Shown: piece after piece, positions 43,298 through 52,848 of the stretch
How the letters are laid out: every line of letters starts with the position of its first letter
How positions within the stretch are numbered: position 1 is the stretch's first letter
DNA from: SKVR01 sp046291875
GTDB taxonomy: Bacteria > Bacteroidota > Bacteroidia > Bacteroidales > UBA7960
Reading direction: 5' to 3'
Assembly: GCA_046291875.1 (NCBI GenBank)
Contig: JBKBSF010000003.1
Span: forward strand, 179,554-243,553
DNA length: 64,000 nucleotides
Position numbers and translations under genes: made by a program
Notes under the pieces: generated by a model
The model's input: the letters and a program-made list of their open reading frames with translations, nothing else
Told to the model about the DNA's origin: nothing
Databases searched by the model: none

Positions 43298-43849
43298 TCA
43301 GCTCCCCGTATAACTATTCCACCCCACCAGCTGCTCTATCGACTTACGGATTTTTTTGCGCACCCCCTCTTTGGCCGGATAGCCCAAGGTGATAAGCAGC
43401 AGGATGCGTTTGCTATCGGGTACCTTGAGGATTTGCCGGGCACGGGGTTCGTCGAACCAGCCCAGCATACAGGTGCCCAGCCCCAGTTCGGCTGCCTGCA
43501 GGCAGAAATGTTCTGCCACAATACCGATATCCATCAGGTAGAAATCCTTGTCTTTCACATTGCCCCCAATGCGCGAGAGAAAGTTGGGCTTTTCGCCCAC
43601 AATGGCAGCAATAACGGGGGCCTGGGGGGCAAACTTGTTGAACCGCAGCAGCGGGCCGTAGCTGGCACGGGCCAGCTCATCCTTTACGGCAGGATCGTCG
43701 GCTATAACAAAGCGCCAGGGCTGGGCATTGCAGGCAGAGGGAGCCATACGGCACGCCTCCAGAATCTGCATGATCTTTTCGCGCTCCACCGGTTTTGCAT
43801 CATACCTGCGGGTGCTTTCGCGCTGTAGTACCAGTTGGGAAAATTGCAT
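43298..43849 (-). CDS. Nitroreductase-family flavoprotein
   Basis: 183 residues. STRRYDAKPVEREKIMQILE, APSACNAQPWRFVI (FMN phosphate and ring contacts), DIGIVAEHFCLQAAELGLGT and LLLITLGYP are standard for the family. Dimeric NAD(P)H:FMN oxidoreductase of the cytoplasm; the substrate cannot be predicted. Slightly short but complete. Confidence 0.9.
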   Translation of the reverse strand: MQFSQLVLQRESTRRYDAKPVEREKIMQILEACRMAPSACNAQPWRFVIADDPAVKDELARASYGPLLRFNKFAPQAPVIAAIVGEKPNFLSRIGGNVKDKDFYLMDIGIVAEHFCLQAAELGLGTCMLGWFDEPRARQILKVPDSKRILLLITLGYPAKEGVRKKIRKSIEQLVGWNSYTGS

Positions 43850-44076
43850 TGGGCTTGGGAATTGATTCTACATCACACAAAAATACACTTTTTACCCATC
43901 GCTGCTACCAGGGGCTGGCCATTGGCCCTGCGAACAAATCCTGCAGCTTATTCATTATCAGTCTAAATAAGGACCCCCCATTGCGGCAATGACAAAGTTT
44001 TTCTATTTTCGGGCTTTATTCTGTCTTTTGTTCGACAGAATCCAATCAACACACAACCAAACCCAAAACCCATCCC

Positions 44077-45342
44077 ATGATAAAGAAAGAAGAACTGCCC
44101 GAAACCGGGCTACCGCTTGAAACCATGCTCAAGGAGCAGATCTACGATGCCCTGCAGGGCGAGATGGTTGAGTTTATCCTTAAAGAGGCCAAGGTGCGTA
44201 AGACAGAAAACTACTGGCGATACATCCTGGAAGGCCATAGCTTTAAGGTGGATGAAAAAATCTCTGGCAAGCTTTATAAGCTCTTCCACGAAGTAAAGAA
44301 GAACCTGGGCTTCGAAGAGCCGGTAGATTTTTACATAACCAGCTCGGCAGAGGTGAATGCCTGGGCCCTTGCCAGTGCTGAGGAGGATGAGCCCCATATT
44401 ATCAACATCAACTCTTCGCTTTTACAACTTATTTCGGACGATGAGCTGAAATTCATCATAGGCCATGAGATCGGGCACCTGATCACCAAAAATGCAGAGC
44501 TGATGCGCCTGATCCATTTTATTTTCCCCAACCAGGGCAATCTTCCGGGCATATTGCAGCACAAGGTACGCCTTTGGGGTCAGTTGTCGGAACTGATTGC
44601 CGACCGGTATGGCTATATTGCCTGCCCCGATCTGCCGGCATGTATCTCGGCATTCTTTAAGATGTCGTCGGGGCTGGACTCTAAACGAGTAGATCTTGAC
44701 ATACCCGCTTTTATGGAAGAAAACGAAGAGCGTCTGCAGTTCTTCCTGAAAGATACCGGCCTTAATGTGGCTACCCATCCCATCAACCCGGTAAGGGTAA
44801 AAGCCATTGAGCTGTTCTCGCGTTCGGCAGAATTCACATCACCCAAGGCCACCAAAGATGTAAGCCTGAGCAGTGAAGAGTTGCAGAAACAGATGGACGA
44901 GCTCATCCAGGTGCTGTTGCGCATCAAAAGCTCCATGCTCGACTATCACATCACTCATTTCATTGCATCGGCCGGGTTGCTGGTGGCCAATCTCGATGGG
45001 GAGATCAGCGATAAAGAGATCGAAGCTATTAATGTAAGCTTGTCGGATTTCACCATTTTCCCCGGAAGATTTCTGCAGAACCTCTACGAAAGTGGAAAAG
45101 TGGCAGAAGTGTTCAACGAATCCATACACAACATCCTGGAGATCAACCCTGCAGAAAAGGAACGCCTGCTGGGATTTATGATTGAAATGGCCCTTGCCGA
45201 TAAGAAGATACAGGCCGAGGAGATCAACTTCATCTTTAACCTGGGGCACCAGGGGTTTGGATATTCGCACAAAGAGGTGGCACAGATCTTTGCAGGCATG
45301 ATCCAGCAACGGTTTATGCCTTGCATCCATGGTCTGAGTTAA
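44077..45342 (+). CDS. M48-type zinc peptidase with C-terminal TerB-like domain
   Basis: 421 residues, no signal or membrane segments, so cytoplasmic. FIIGHEIGHLITKNAELM holds the HExxH (H130-H134) and LSELIADRYGYIA the third ligand (E172) and D176, as in M48 enzymes. Residues ~285-415 (VANLDGEISDKEIEAINVSL, MIEMALADKKIQAEEINFIF) match TerB/DjlA-like helical domains with acidic loops. The fusion of a soluble M48 core with TerB suggests a stress-related peptidase; partners unknown. The encapsulin operon starts 110 bp downstream. Confidence 0.82.
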   Translation: MIKKEELPETGLPLETMLKEQIYDALQGEMVEFILKEAKVRKTENYWRYILEGHSFKVDEKISGKLYKLFHEVKKNLGFEEPVDFYITSSAEVNAWALASAEEDEPHIININSSLLQLISDDELKFIIGHEIGHLITKNAELMRLIHFIFPNQGNLPGILQHKVRLWGQLSELIADRYGYIACPDLPACISAFFKMSSGLDSKRVDLDIPAFMEENEERLQFFLKDTGLNVATHPINPVRVKAIELFSRSAEFTSPKATKDVSLSSEELQKQMDELIQVLLRIKSSMLDYHITHFIASAGLLVANLDGEISDKEIEAINVSLSDFTIFPGRFLQNLYESGKVAEVFNESIHNILEINPAEKERLLGFMIEMALADKKIQAEEINFIFNLGHQGFGYSHKEVAQIFAGMIQQRFMPCIHGLS

Positions 45343-45400
45343 GGTACGTTAAGAATAGGTTTACTACAGCCCTTGCTCAGGTTTTTTCAACGTATTATCT

Positions 45401-45408
45401 TATATTTG
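45401..45408 (+). promoter_or_regulatory. Putative -7 element (TATATTTG) for the encapsulin operon
   Basis: Matches TAnnTTTG, 44 bp before the ferritin-like ATG. No -33 at ideal spacing. Confidence 0.45.
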
Positions 45409-45451
45409 TAATACTGACAAACCCATCAACCTTATAAAAAAGAACAAAAAT

Positions 45452-45826
45452 ATGTCAAACTATCACGAACCCGCAGAAGAGTTAACGCAACAGGCCCGGA
45501 ATTTTTCCAGGGCCCTTAACAGCCTGAAAGAAGAAATTGAAGCCGTAGACTGGTACCACCAGCGTGTTGTTACCACCGACGATCCGGAGCTGGCAGCCAT
45601 CATGGCCCACAACCGCGATGAGGAGATTGAGCATGCCTGCATGACCCTGGAGTGGTTGCGCAGAAATATGCCCGGCTGGGATGAAGAACTACGCAACTGG
45701 CTGTTCAAGGATGGCGACATTATGGGTGCTCATGGCGAAGGCGACGAAGATCACGCGCACGAACCGGCACCCGCAACAAAAAAACCCGGGACAGACTCCC
45801 TGGGAATTGGTAAACTTAAAAAATAA
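45452..45826 (+). CDS. Encapsulated ferritin-like protein (EncFtn)
   Basis: 124 residues. The two-helix EncFtn core has LKEEIEAVDWYHQRV and NRDEEIEHACMTLEWLRR; E28, E58 and H61 align with the ferroxidase-site residues E32, E62 and H65 of the Rhodospirillum rubrum protein, and W34 with W38. A flexible linker follows and then DSLGIGKLKK, the C-terminal encapsulation targeting peptide. It oxidises Fe(II) and hands iron to the shell lumen. The shell gene follows after 11 bp. Confidence 0.93.
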   Translation: MSNYHEPAEELTQQARNFSRALNSLKEEIEAVDWYHQRVVTTDDPELAAIMAHNRDEEIEHACMTLEWLRRNMPGWDEELRNWLFKDGDIMGAHGEGDEDHAHEPAPATKKPGTDSLGIGKLKK

Positions 45827-45837
45827 CCGGAGGTATT

Positions 45838-46629
45838 ATGGATATTTTAAGAAAATCATTGGCTCCCATCTCTCAGGCAGCATGGGAAGAAATCAACAAA
45901 ACCGCTTTTGATGTGCTGAAATCGGTGCTTGCAGCCCGAAAAGTAGTGGATGTGGATGGCCCCAGGGGATGGAACTTTGCATCGGTTTCCACCGGACGTA
46001 TCAATGTTCCCAAAGACCAGAAAGGCCCGGTAAGATATGGTATTAACCAGGTATTGCCCCTGGTAGAGGCACGCATCCCTTTCGAACTGAACATCTGGGA
46101 ACTTGACAATGTGGCCCGGGGTGCCGAGGACATTGATCTGGCTGCCATGGAAGATGCCGCCCGCGAGATCGCAAAATTTGAAGAAAAGATCATCTTTGAA
46201 GGGTTTAAAGCCGCCAGTATTGTTGGTTTGAAAGATTGCAAGGAGTACGACACCCCGGCCTTCCCCGAGGCAGGAGAAGACATTGCCGCTGCTGTGGCCG
46301 ATGTGGTATCGCAATTGAAGGCCAACTCCATCGAAGGGCCTTACTCGCTGGTGCTGAACCAGGAAAAATGGCAGCTGGTAAACAGCTTTGTAAAGGGATA
46401 CCCCCTGCGCAAACAGCTGGAAAACCTGCTGGGCGGATCCATCATCATGGCCCCTTACATCGACGGTGCCTACATCGTTTCTGAAAGAGGCGGCGATCTG
46501 AAGATGGTGATCGGCCAGGATCTGTCCATTGGCTACGAATCGCACAACAGCAAAACCGTACAATTGTATTTCACCGAGTCGTTCACCTTTCATGTGATTG
46601 ACCCTGCGGCTGTGGCCGTGTTCAAATAA
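45838..46629 (+). CDS. Family 1 encapsulin shell protein
   Basis: 263 residues. MDILRKSLAPISQAAWEEIN, ARKVVDVDGPRGWNFASVST, FELNIWELDNVARGAEDIDL and DLSIGYESHNSKTVQLYF are diagnostic of encapsulins (HK97-type shell). A GGAGG 5 bp before the ATG is an unusually good Shine-Dalgarno for this genome, suited to the many shell copies needed. It would assemble around EncFtn as an iron-storage compartment in the cytoplasm. A strong terminator follows. Confidence 0.95.
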   Translation: MDILRKSLAPISQAAWEEINKTAFDVLKSVLAARKVVDVDGPRGWNFASVSTGRINVPKDQKGPVRYGINQVLPLVEARIPFELNIWELDNVARGAEDIDLAAMEDAAREIAKFEEKIIFEGFKAASIVGLKDCKEYDTPAFPEAGEDIAAAVADVVSQLKANSIEGPYSLVLNQEKWQLVNSFVKGYPLRKQLENLLGGSIIMAPYIDGAYIVSERGGDLKMVIGQDLSIGYESHNSKTVQLYFTESFTFHVIDPAAVAVFK

Positions 46630-46652
46630 TCCTTTCCGAACAGGGTATATAA

Positions 46653-46687
46653 GAAACCCCGGGGCATTTCCAATGCTCCGGGGTTCT
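46653..46687 (+). terminator. Terminator of the encapsulin operon
   Basis: Long stem: AACCCCGGGGCATT with AATGCTCCGGGGTT, followed by CTTTATT. Confidence 0.8.
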
Positions 46688-46726
46688 TTATTCTATGCAA
46701 TGTACAGAAAGGAAACCCAATTTATT

Positions 46727-46976
46727 GCACCCCTACAGGGTGCCTCCTTCATCTCCTAACCTGCATCCTATCGATATTTGCCCTCTATGAGGGCGGTGAG
46801 GATTTGGAGATTGAAGACAACATCAATTAGTAGTTTAAACGCAACCCAACTATACCACTCTTCCAAACAGGTCTAACCCATCCCGTTGGCAATGCAACCC
46901 ACCCCAGCGGGGTGAGATATCGATAGAAACATGACAGGCAGCAAATCCACGCACCCCAGCGGGGTGCAATATCGAT
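46727..46976. repeat. Palindromes CACCCC-n-GGGGTG with ATATCGAT
   Basis: GCACCCCTACAGGGTGC (46727-46743), CACCCCAGCGGGGTG (46900-46914) and GCACCCCAGCGGGGTGC (46951-46967). The last two are each followed by ATATCGAT (46917-46924, 46969-46976); ATCGATATT near 46770 is a related, opposite-facing piece beside CCCTCTATGAGGG. They occupy the 381-bp gap between encapsulin and mscS, which shows no gene. Confidence 0.75.
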
Positions 46977-47010
46977 CGCAAAATATGTGAGACGGATGAT
47001 AATGATATCT

Positions 47011-48654
47011 CTACCCTTTTTTCTGGGCAAAATAATCCTCCATCACCTTTTTGAAATCGGCCATGGTCATGTCGTAGCGGGGGGTAAGACTGCTCTTATC
47101 AGGAAAGGTTTCCATATGCAGCGTTTGTGTGGGGAATGCAAAGCGCACACCAAGTTTCTCCGCCAACCGTACGATCTCAATCAGCACTTCGTGGCGGGCC
47201 CGCAACTCCTCACCCCAGGTGGGTACGGCAAAGAAAACATAAAACATAATTTTAAGCGAGAAATCGCCCATTTCATTGAATTCGATGATGTAAAAATCTT
47301 TTCGGGTCTGCGGATGATCTTCCACAATTCGCCTCAACCCCTGCACAAACACCTCAATGAGGTCGGGTGGAGTGTCGTAGGTAATGGCAATATGCATGAA
47401 AAAGCGGCGGTATTGACGCAAGCCATGGTTGTCGATGGTGGCATCGGCCAGCTTGCCATTGGGAACATAGTACAACGAATTGCGAAACGAACGCACCCGG
47501 GTACTGCGAAAACCCACCTCTTCAACGGTGCCATCGATATCGCCGCTGGTAATCCAATGCCCTACAGAGAAGGGTTTGTCTATGAATATCATTAACGAGC
47601 CAAACAGGTTTTTCAGGGTATCCTGTGCTGCCAGGGCCAGGGCCAGGCCTCCGATGGACAGACCCGCCAGCAGTGCGGTAATGTTTACATCCAGGTTCTG
47701 CAAAATAAAAAGAGCCCCCACAATCACCACAAAAACCTTGAGCACCTTTTTAATCAGGGGAACCACATGATTGTCGAGGCTGGTTTCGTTGCGTCCGGCG
47801 AGTTTTTCAAGGTACAATCCAAAAACATTTACCAGTTTATAAAACACCAGCATTCCAAAAAAAGGCAGTATAGCCCTGAACCCATACCCCAGGTAAAAAG
47901 AGGTTCGGGCCGGCAATTGCAAAACGGGATACAGTGCCATGATGAGCAGAAAAACCACAAAAAGACTCAGGGGCTTGGCAACCGGCAGCAGGTAGGGCCT
48001 CACGAGCTTATCGTACCCCATCTGGTGTGCTCCTTTGTAAAGCAAACGGTTGAAAACAAAGGTGAGCAGTTTATGAAACAGAAAACTGACAAGGATCAGC
48101 AGAAATATGCCAATAAGTTGCCAAAGGTAAAGCCCCATAAACTGAAACCCTCTCGATTCGGGTATCAGGCTGAGTAACCGGTCGGAGCCGAAAGGAAACA
48201 CTTCGGAGTGCAGGCGGTCGATGGCATCGAAGCTGGCACGTGCATATCGCCATTTGCCATCGGCCTGACGCTCCACAAAGATGTCGGGGGTTTGCGAAAT
48301 GGGCACAAAGATGGGTTGAGCGGTGAGGCTGTCGATGTGTCCGGGTGTCTTTGGCAGATTATCCACATCTACCACCAGGCCCCGTGCATCCCATGCCTGT
48401 TTGAGTTTGATGGCCAATGTCCGGGCCCGGTCGGGCTCTTCGTCAGGATGAAAAAAGGCTTGTGCCGCTTTATCTGCATCGTAGCTCTCAGGCTGCAAAA
48501 AATGCAGATGGGTATAAATGGTATGGTAAGGAGTATTGAGATTAACCTGGTAGGTGGGTGCACTTTCCTGTGCCTGCAGAACAAACCCCTTGAACAGCAT
48601 TGCTCCTGCAAGAAACAAGCATAAGCGCAGAGGAGATCGGGATAAGAGCTTCAT
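47011..48654 (-). CDS. MscS-family mechanosensitive channel with periplasmic N-terminal domain
   Basis: 547 residues. Signal MKLLSRSPLRLCLFLAGAML to VLQAQE, then a ~130-residue periplasmic domain. About five membrane helices follow from ~170. The pore helix LLAGLSIGGLALALAAQDTL and FGSLMIFIDKPFSVGHWITS, GTVEEVGFRSTRVRSF and YYVPNGKLADATI are the MscS core. The C-terminal cytoplasmic cage ends at ~547. It should open under membrane tension to release solutes. Single gene; the antiporter upstream is a separate unit. Confidence 0.92.
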   Translation of the reverse strand: MKLLSRSPLRLCLFLAGAMLFKGFVLQAQESAPTYQVNLNTPYHTIYTHLHFLQPESYDADKAAQAFFHPDEEPDRARTLAIKLKQAWDARGLVVDVDNLPKTPGHIDSLTAQPIFVPISQTPDIFVERQADGKWRYARASFDAIDRLHSEVFPFGSDRLLSLIPESRGFQFMGLYLWQLIGIFLLILVSFLFHKLLTFVFNRLLYKGAHQMGYDKLVRPYLLPVAKPLSLFVVFLLIMALYPVLQLPARTSFYLGYGFRAILPFFGMLVFYKLVNVFGLYLEKLAGRNETSLDNHVVPLIKKVLKVFVVIVGALFILQNLDVNITALLAGLSIGGLALALAAQDTLKNLFGSLMIFIDKPFSVGHWITSGDIDGTVEEVGFRSTRVRSFRNSLYYVPNGKLADATIDNHGLRQYRRFFMHIAITYDTPPDLIEVFVQGLRRIVEDHPQTRKDFYIIEFNEMGDFSLKIMFYVFFAVPTWGEELRARHEVLIEIVRLAEKLGVRFAFPTQTLHMETFPDKSSLTPRYDMTMADFKKVMEDYFAQKKG

Positions 48655-48766
48655 AGAATCTAATTTTGTTTTGCTGGGGCCAATTCCCCGTTATTACAAA
48701 ATGATCCTTCAAACCTACATAAAATTTATCCAATACCCCTCAAAAAACACAGAAATTTTGGGATTG

Positions 48767-50089
48767 TTAACGGGTTTCCGTTGCCTCACCTGTATCTTCC
48801 AACTCTTCGGAGGCAAGGCCCTGCGCTTGATCAGAGGCCATAGCCACGCTTTCAGCACCCGATGCCAGGAAATAACCGTAAAACCACTTCAGGCCGGGTG
48901 CACGGCTATGCATAAACACCAGCAGGGAGTTAAGCACTATGCTCATAAGCACAGCAGCATAGGTGATATTCTGGATATATTCACCTCCCGGCATGCCATA
49001 CTGCAGGGGAAGCGATGCAAGCACCGCGGCAGCCAGCCCTTTGGGAACCATAAAAGCCATCACTACACGGTCGTCGAGCGGAAGGTTGGGCCGCACGGAA
49101 AGTTTCACCACAGGGATGCGGATGATGAACAACAGCAAGGTAATCACACCCCCCACTGCAAGCGAGAAGTAATCGGTGAGTACAATGGAGATACCGATGT
49201 AAACAAAAAAGAAGGTCTTGAGCAAAAACACCACCTCGGCAAAAAAGATCCGCTCGGTATCGTTGAAGGTATGCGGCACATGACGTGTGTATTTTTGCAC
49301 CAGGGGCAGGGGCAGCAGGTCAATATTGGCCAGAGTAATGCCAAACATAAGAGCAGAAATTGCCCCGCTGAAACCCAGCAGTTCAGAGATCCCATACACT
49401 ATAAACACAAAGGCGGGGGTAGTAAAGATGGAATTGTGCAAGGTGCGCACCCTTTGCAACATGAGCGACCATGCAACCCCTGCCAGCAGGCCCACCACCA
49501 CAGAAAAAAGAAATCCACCCACAATGCTGGCAATCATATTTCCGAAATTGAGCCCACCCAGCTGGAATGCCTGAAAAAGGGTAAGCCCCACTACGATACA
49601 CAATACATCGCTCACGGCAGATTCCAGGATCAGGATGGTTTTGGAACCCTGATCCATTTGCATCTGATTGACCAGGGGGATCACAATGGCAGAAGCCGTT
49701 CCGCCCAGGAACGCTCCCAGCATAAAAGAGCGTATGGGGTCGAAGTCGAAGATCACCAGGGCACACAAACCGGTGGCCAGCATACTGATCACGAAATTTA
49801 CGGTGGTGAGGCTGGCTGTACCTCTGAGGGCACTGCGCAGCACATTGTGCCGCAAACCGGTACCCCCTTCAAACAGGATGATCACCAGGGTGATATTGGC
49901 AAACACACTGCCTATTTCGCCAAAAAAGTCTTTATCGACCACCCCGGTAAAGGGCCCTACCACCAGGCCAATGATAATCAGCAGCAAAACATCGGGGATT
50001 TTCTTCTGCCGAAACAACCCGGCAAACAAATGTGCCAGGAAAATAAGCAAGCCTACGGCAATGATGGTAAGGGTAGTTTTCAGTTCCAT
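48767..50089 (-). CDS. Cation:proton antiporter (CPA family)
   Basis: 440 residues from the ATG at 50089 (a TTG 9 bp upstream is possible). About twelve membrane segments: MELKTTLTIIAVGLLIFLAH, IPDVLLLIIIGLVVGPFTG, ANITLVIILFEGGTGL, MLGAFLGGTASAIVIPLV, ILESAVSDVLCIVVGL. The LESAVSD motif carries the conserved Asp of CPA transporters. Likely Na+/H+ or K+/H+ exchange in the inner membrane. A short C-terminal tail lacks an obvious TrkA-N domain. Confidence 0.88.
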   Translation of the reverse strand: MELKTTLTIIAVGLLIFLAHLFAGLFRQKKIPDVLLLIIIGLVVGPFTGVVDKDFFGEIGSVFANITLVIILFEGGTGLRHNVLRSALRGTASLTTVNFVISMLATGLCALVIFDFDPIRSFMLGAFLGGTASAIVIPLVNQMQMDQGSKTILILESAVSDVLCIVVGLTLFQAFQLGGLNFGNMIASIVGGFLFSVVVGLLAGVAWSLMLQRVRTLHNSIFTTPAFVFIVYGISELLGFSGAISALMFGITLANIDLLPLPLVQKYTRHVPHTFNDTERIFFAEVVFLLKTFFFVYIGISIVLTDYFSLAVGGVITLLLFIIRIPVVKLSVRPNLPLDDRVVMAFMVPKGLAAAVLASLPLQYGMPGGEYIQNITYAAVLMSIVLNSLLVFMHSRAPGLKWFYGYFLASGAESVAMASDQAQGLASEELEDTGEATETR

Positions 50090-50128
50090 GAGCGGCAAAT
50101 CAAAGTTTCAGTGGGTGCTATTGCGGGC

Positions 50129-50136
50129 CAAAAATA
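50129..50136 (-). promoter_or_regulatory. Putative -7 element (TATTTTTG on minus strand) for the antiporter
   Basis: TAnnTTTG match 40 bp before the ATG. The rest of 50090-50379 shows no gene or clear hairpin. Confidence 0.4.
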
Positions 50137-50379
50137 CAAATTAATGGCATTTGATACGAAGTTTTGCCTGAAGAACTGTACAAATAAGCTTTGGATGTAC
50201 AATCGATAAAAAGATCATGTCAGATTTGCCGAAACGGATTACCCTTTCCGGTTAATCTATCAATGCCCCAAAAACAAAACTGCTGTCGAGAACTAATAAT
50301 TAGCAGTCAGGTATTCAGGCTCGAAAAAAGTTTCCGACGGGCAACATCGCGCTTCAGCAAGGGTTGTGGTGCAATAGCA

Positions 50380-52749
50380 TCAAACTTTCTCTCCCAGGGC
50401 AATGTGCAGCACTTCGCTGAAATGTTGCACAAAATGGGCTGTAATTCCCTGCTTAAGGTGGCCCGGAAGCTCATCGAAATCCTTCTTGTTTTCAGCAGGG
50501 AAGATCAATTCGAATACCTTTACCCGTCGGGCTGCAATGGTTTTTTCCTTTACTCCGCCAATGGGCAATACTTTTCCGGTAAGGGTAAGTTCGCCGGTCA
50601 TCCCCAATCCCTTTTTCACTGCTTTGTTTCGGGCCAGCGAATACAAGGCCAGCGCCATGGTGATCCCGGCAGAAGGCCCATCTTTGGGTGTTGCCCCGGC
50701 GGGTACGTGCAGGTGGATGAAGTTTTTATCAAAAAATTCGCTGAGTTTTTTATCCTTCCGGCCCATGGAACGCACATAAGAATAGGCAATCTCAACCGAT
50801 TCTTTCATCACATTGCCCAGCTGGCCGGTTTGTTTGAGCCCGGCATTACCTGAGGAAATGGCAGAGGCTTCGATGTACAGGGTAGCTCCCCCCATGGCGG
50901 TCCAGGCCAATCCAAGGGTAACGCCCGGGATGGGTTTCTTGTAGAGCTCCTCTGTTGTAAACACCGGCTGACCCAGAAATTCGACCAGGTTTTTCTGGTT
51001 CACAAGGACCTTTTCCTGTTTCTTCTCGGCTTGCAGCAAGGTGGCTTTGCGCATAATCTTCTTAATGAGGTTTTCCATATTGCGCACCCCTGCCTCGCGG
51101 GCATATCCATCGGCAATGCACTCCAGAGCGCTATCAGTGATGTTTACCTCGCTGGCCTTTAACCCATGCTCGCGTCGCTGCTTGGGCACCAGGTAGCGTT
51201 TGGCAATCTCTACCTTCTCCTCGAGTATATAGCCTGAAAGTTTGATAACCTCCATGCGGTCGAGTAAAGGCCTTGGGATGGTGTCGAGCTGGTTGGCTGT
51301 GGTAACAAAGAGGATGTTGGAGAGGTCGAAGCGTACGTCGAGATAGTGGTCGAGGAAGTCGGTGTTTTGCTCTGGATCCAGCACCTCCAGCAGGGCTGCC
51401 GCCGGATCGCCCTGGTAGCTCGCCCCAATCTTATCGATCTCGTCAAGCATGATTACGGGGTTGGCAACACCGGTACGTTTAAGACTCTGAATCAGTTTTC
51501 CGGGCATTGCACCAATGTAAGTACGACGGTGCCCCTTAATTTCGGCCTCATCGCGCATACCGCCCACCGAAAATCTGTAAAACTTCCGGCCCAGGGCATC
51601 GGCAATGGACTTACCGATGGAGGTTTTGCCTACCCCCGGCGGACCTACCAGGCAAATAATGCTTCCGGAGACTTTGCCTCTTTTTACGATGGTGCTGATA
51701 AACTCCAGGATACGATCTTTCACATCCTCCAGCCCGTAATGGTCTTCATCCAGTGTTTTGCGTGCCAGAGCAAGGTCGAAATTATCTTCGGAATAGACCC
51801 CCCAGGGCAAATCGGCAATCCAGTTGAGGTAGGAGCGTGTAACCTGGAATTCGGCAGAGCCACTCTCAAGGGTCCTGAACTTGGCCAGCTCCTCTTCTAC
51901 TACCTGCTGTGCCTCAGGAGTAAGGGTAAGCCTTTTGAGTTTCTTCTCAATCATTTCCAGTTCGCTGGATTTATCATCTTTCTCCAGCCCAAGCTCCTTT
52001 TTGATTACCTTAAGCTGCTCACGCAAAAAGAACTCTCGCTGTTGTTTGGAAACCTTTTCTTCGATCTGCTTTTGAATATCCTGCTGCAGCTGGCTGAGTT
52101 CAATTTCTTCCTTAAGCATGATAAGGAGTTTTTCGCTGCGTGCAAAAAGGTCAAACGCCTCCAGCAGTTCCTGGAGCTTATGGGCATCTGCCGTAAGGAA
52201 TGATGCCACCAGATCCATTAGCAAACCCGGTTTTTCCATCCCCACCTGCGATAGTGCCAGCCTCATCTGCTCCTGAAACATGGGATTAAGCTTGATAAGC
52301 TCCTTCACAGAGTTGATCACCGCCAGGGTGTAAGCCTTAAGCTCAGGGGGAGGAGCAGCCTTCTCTTCATAGTCGTAATGCACCTGCCAGTGAGGTATCT
52401 TCTGGCGCGATACATTTTTTATATGCTGGAAGCGGGTTACCGCCTGCGCAAGAAAATGGATGCTTTCCTGCTCCCGATTGATCACTTTGAGTAATTTAAT
52501 GAGGGTGCCGGTTTTGTGCAAAGCAGACTGCAATACGTCCTGCTCATCTGCTTCCTCAACCAGGCTTACACCCAGGAAACCATTGTTGTGCTCCATGGCA
52601 TGATCGATCATCTCGACCATCCGTTTGCCCTGGAAAGCCAGGGGAAGAGCCAGGCCGGGGAATACAGGGCGGCTCTCAAGGGGTAATACAATAATATTGT
52701 CGGGGTATATTTCTGATACCAGTACCAGTGAACTTTTTCCGTTTTGCAT
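50380..52749 (-). CDS. lon: ATP-dependent protease Lon
   Basis: 789 residues. N-terminal substrate domain (VLPLESRPVFPGLALPLAFQ), coiled region ~200-260, AAA+ module with Walker A GPPGVGKTS (369-377) and Walker B VIMLDEIDK (432-440), and protease domain with catalytic S693 in PKDGPSAGI and K736 in GGVKEKTIAA. It degrades damaged and regulatory proteins in the cytoplasm. Normal length. It likely has its own promoter (-7 at 52772-52779). Confidence 0.97.
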   Translation of the reverse strand: MQNGKSSLVLVSEIYPDNIIVLPLESRPVFPGLALPLAFQGKRMVEMIDHAMEHNNGFLGVSLVEEADEQDVLQSALHKTGTLIKLLKVINREQESIHFLAQAVTRFQHIKNVSRQKIPHWQVHYDYEEKAAPPPELKAYTLAVINSVKELIKLNPMFQEQMRLALSQVGMEKPGLLMDLVASFLTADAHKLQELLEAFDLFARSEKLLIMLKEEIELSQLQQDIQKQIEEKVSKQQREFFLREQLKVIKKELGLEKDDKSSELEMIEKKLKRLTLTPEAQQVVEEELAKFRTLESGSAEFQVTRSYLNWIADLPWGVYSEDNFDLALARKTLDEDHYGLEDVKDRILEFISTIVKRGKVSGSIICLVGPPGVGKTSIGKSIADALGRKFYRFSVGGMRDEAEIKGHRRTYIGAMPGKLIQSLKRTGVANPVIMLDEIDKIGASYQGDPAAALLEVLDPEQNTDFLDHYLDVRFDLSNILFVTTANQLDTIPRPLLDRMEVIKLSGYILEEKVEIAKRYLVPKQRREHGLKASEVNITDSALECIADGYAREAGVRNMENLIKKIMRKATLLQAEKKQEKVLVNQKNLVEFLGQPVFTTEELYKKPIPGVTLGLAWTAMGGATLYIEASAISSGNAGLKQTGQLGNVMKESVEIAYSYVRSMGRKDKKLSEFFDKNFIHLHVPAGATPKDGPSAGITMALALYSLARNKAVKKGLGMTGELTLTGKVLPIGGVKEKTIAARRVKVFELIFPAENKKDFDELPGHLKQGITAHFVQHFSEVLHIALGEKV

Positions 52750-52771
52750 GATCGGTATGGATTAAATCTCA

Positions 52772-52779
52772 CAAAAATA
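52772..52779 (-). promoter_or_regulatory. Putative -7 element (TATTTTTG on minus strand) for lon
   Basis: TAnnTTTG match 22 bp before the lon ATG with a TTG 16 bp further upstream, slightly short of the usual spacing. Confidence 0.45.
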
Positions 52780-52848
52780 TATTCAACCACATTTACAATG
52801 TTGCATGAATCGGGCAAAGGCCTCATATTCCCGGGCAGGGGCTGTGGT

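Noticed and set aside
48554..50209. 551-codon plus-strand open frame
   Set aside because: Antisense to the antiporter, very rich in His, Gln and Lys with no domain; the minus frame has membrane helices and CPA motifs.
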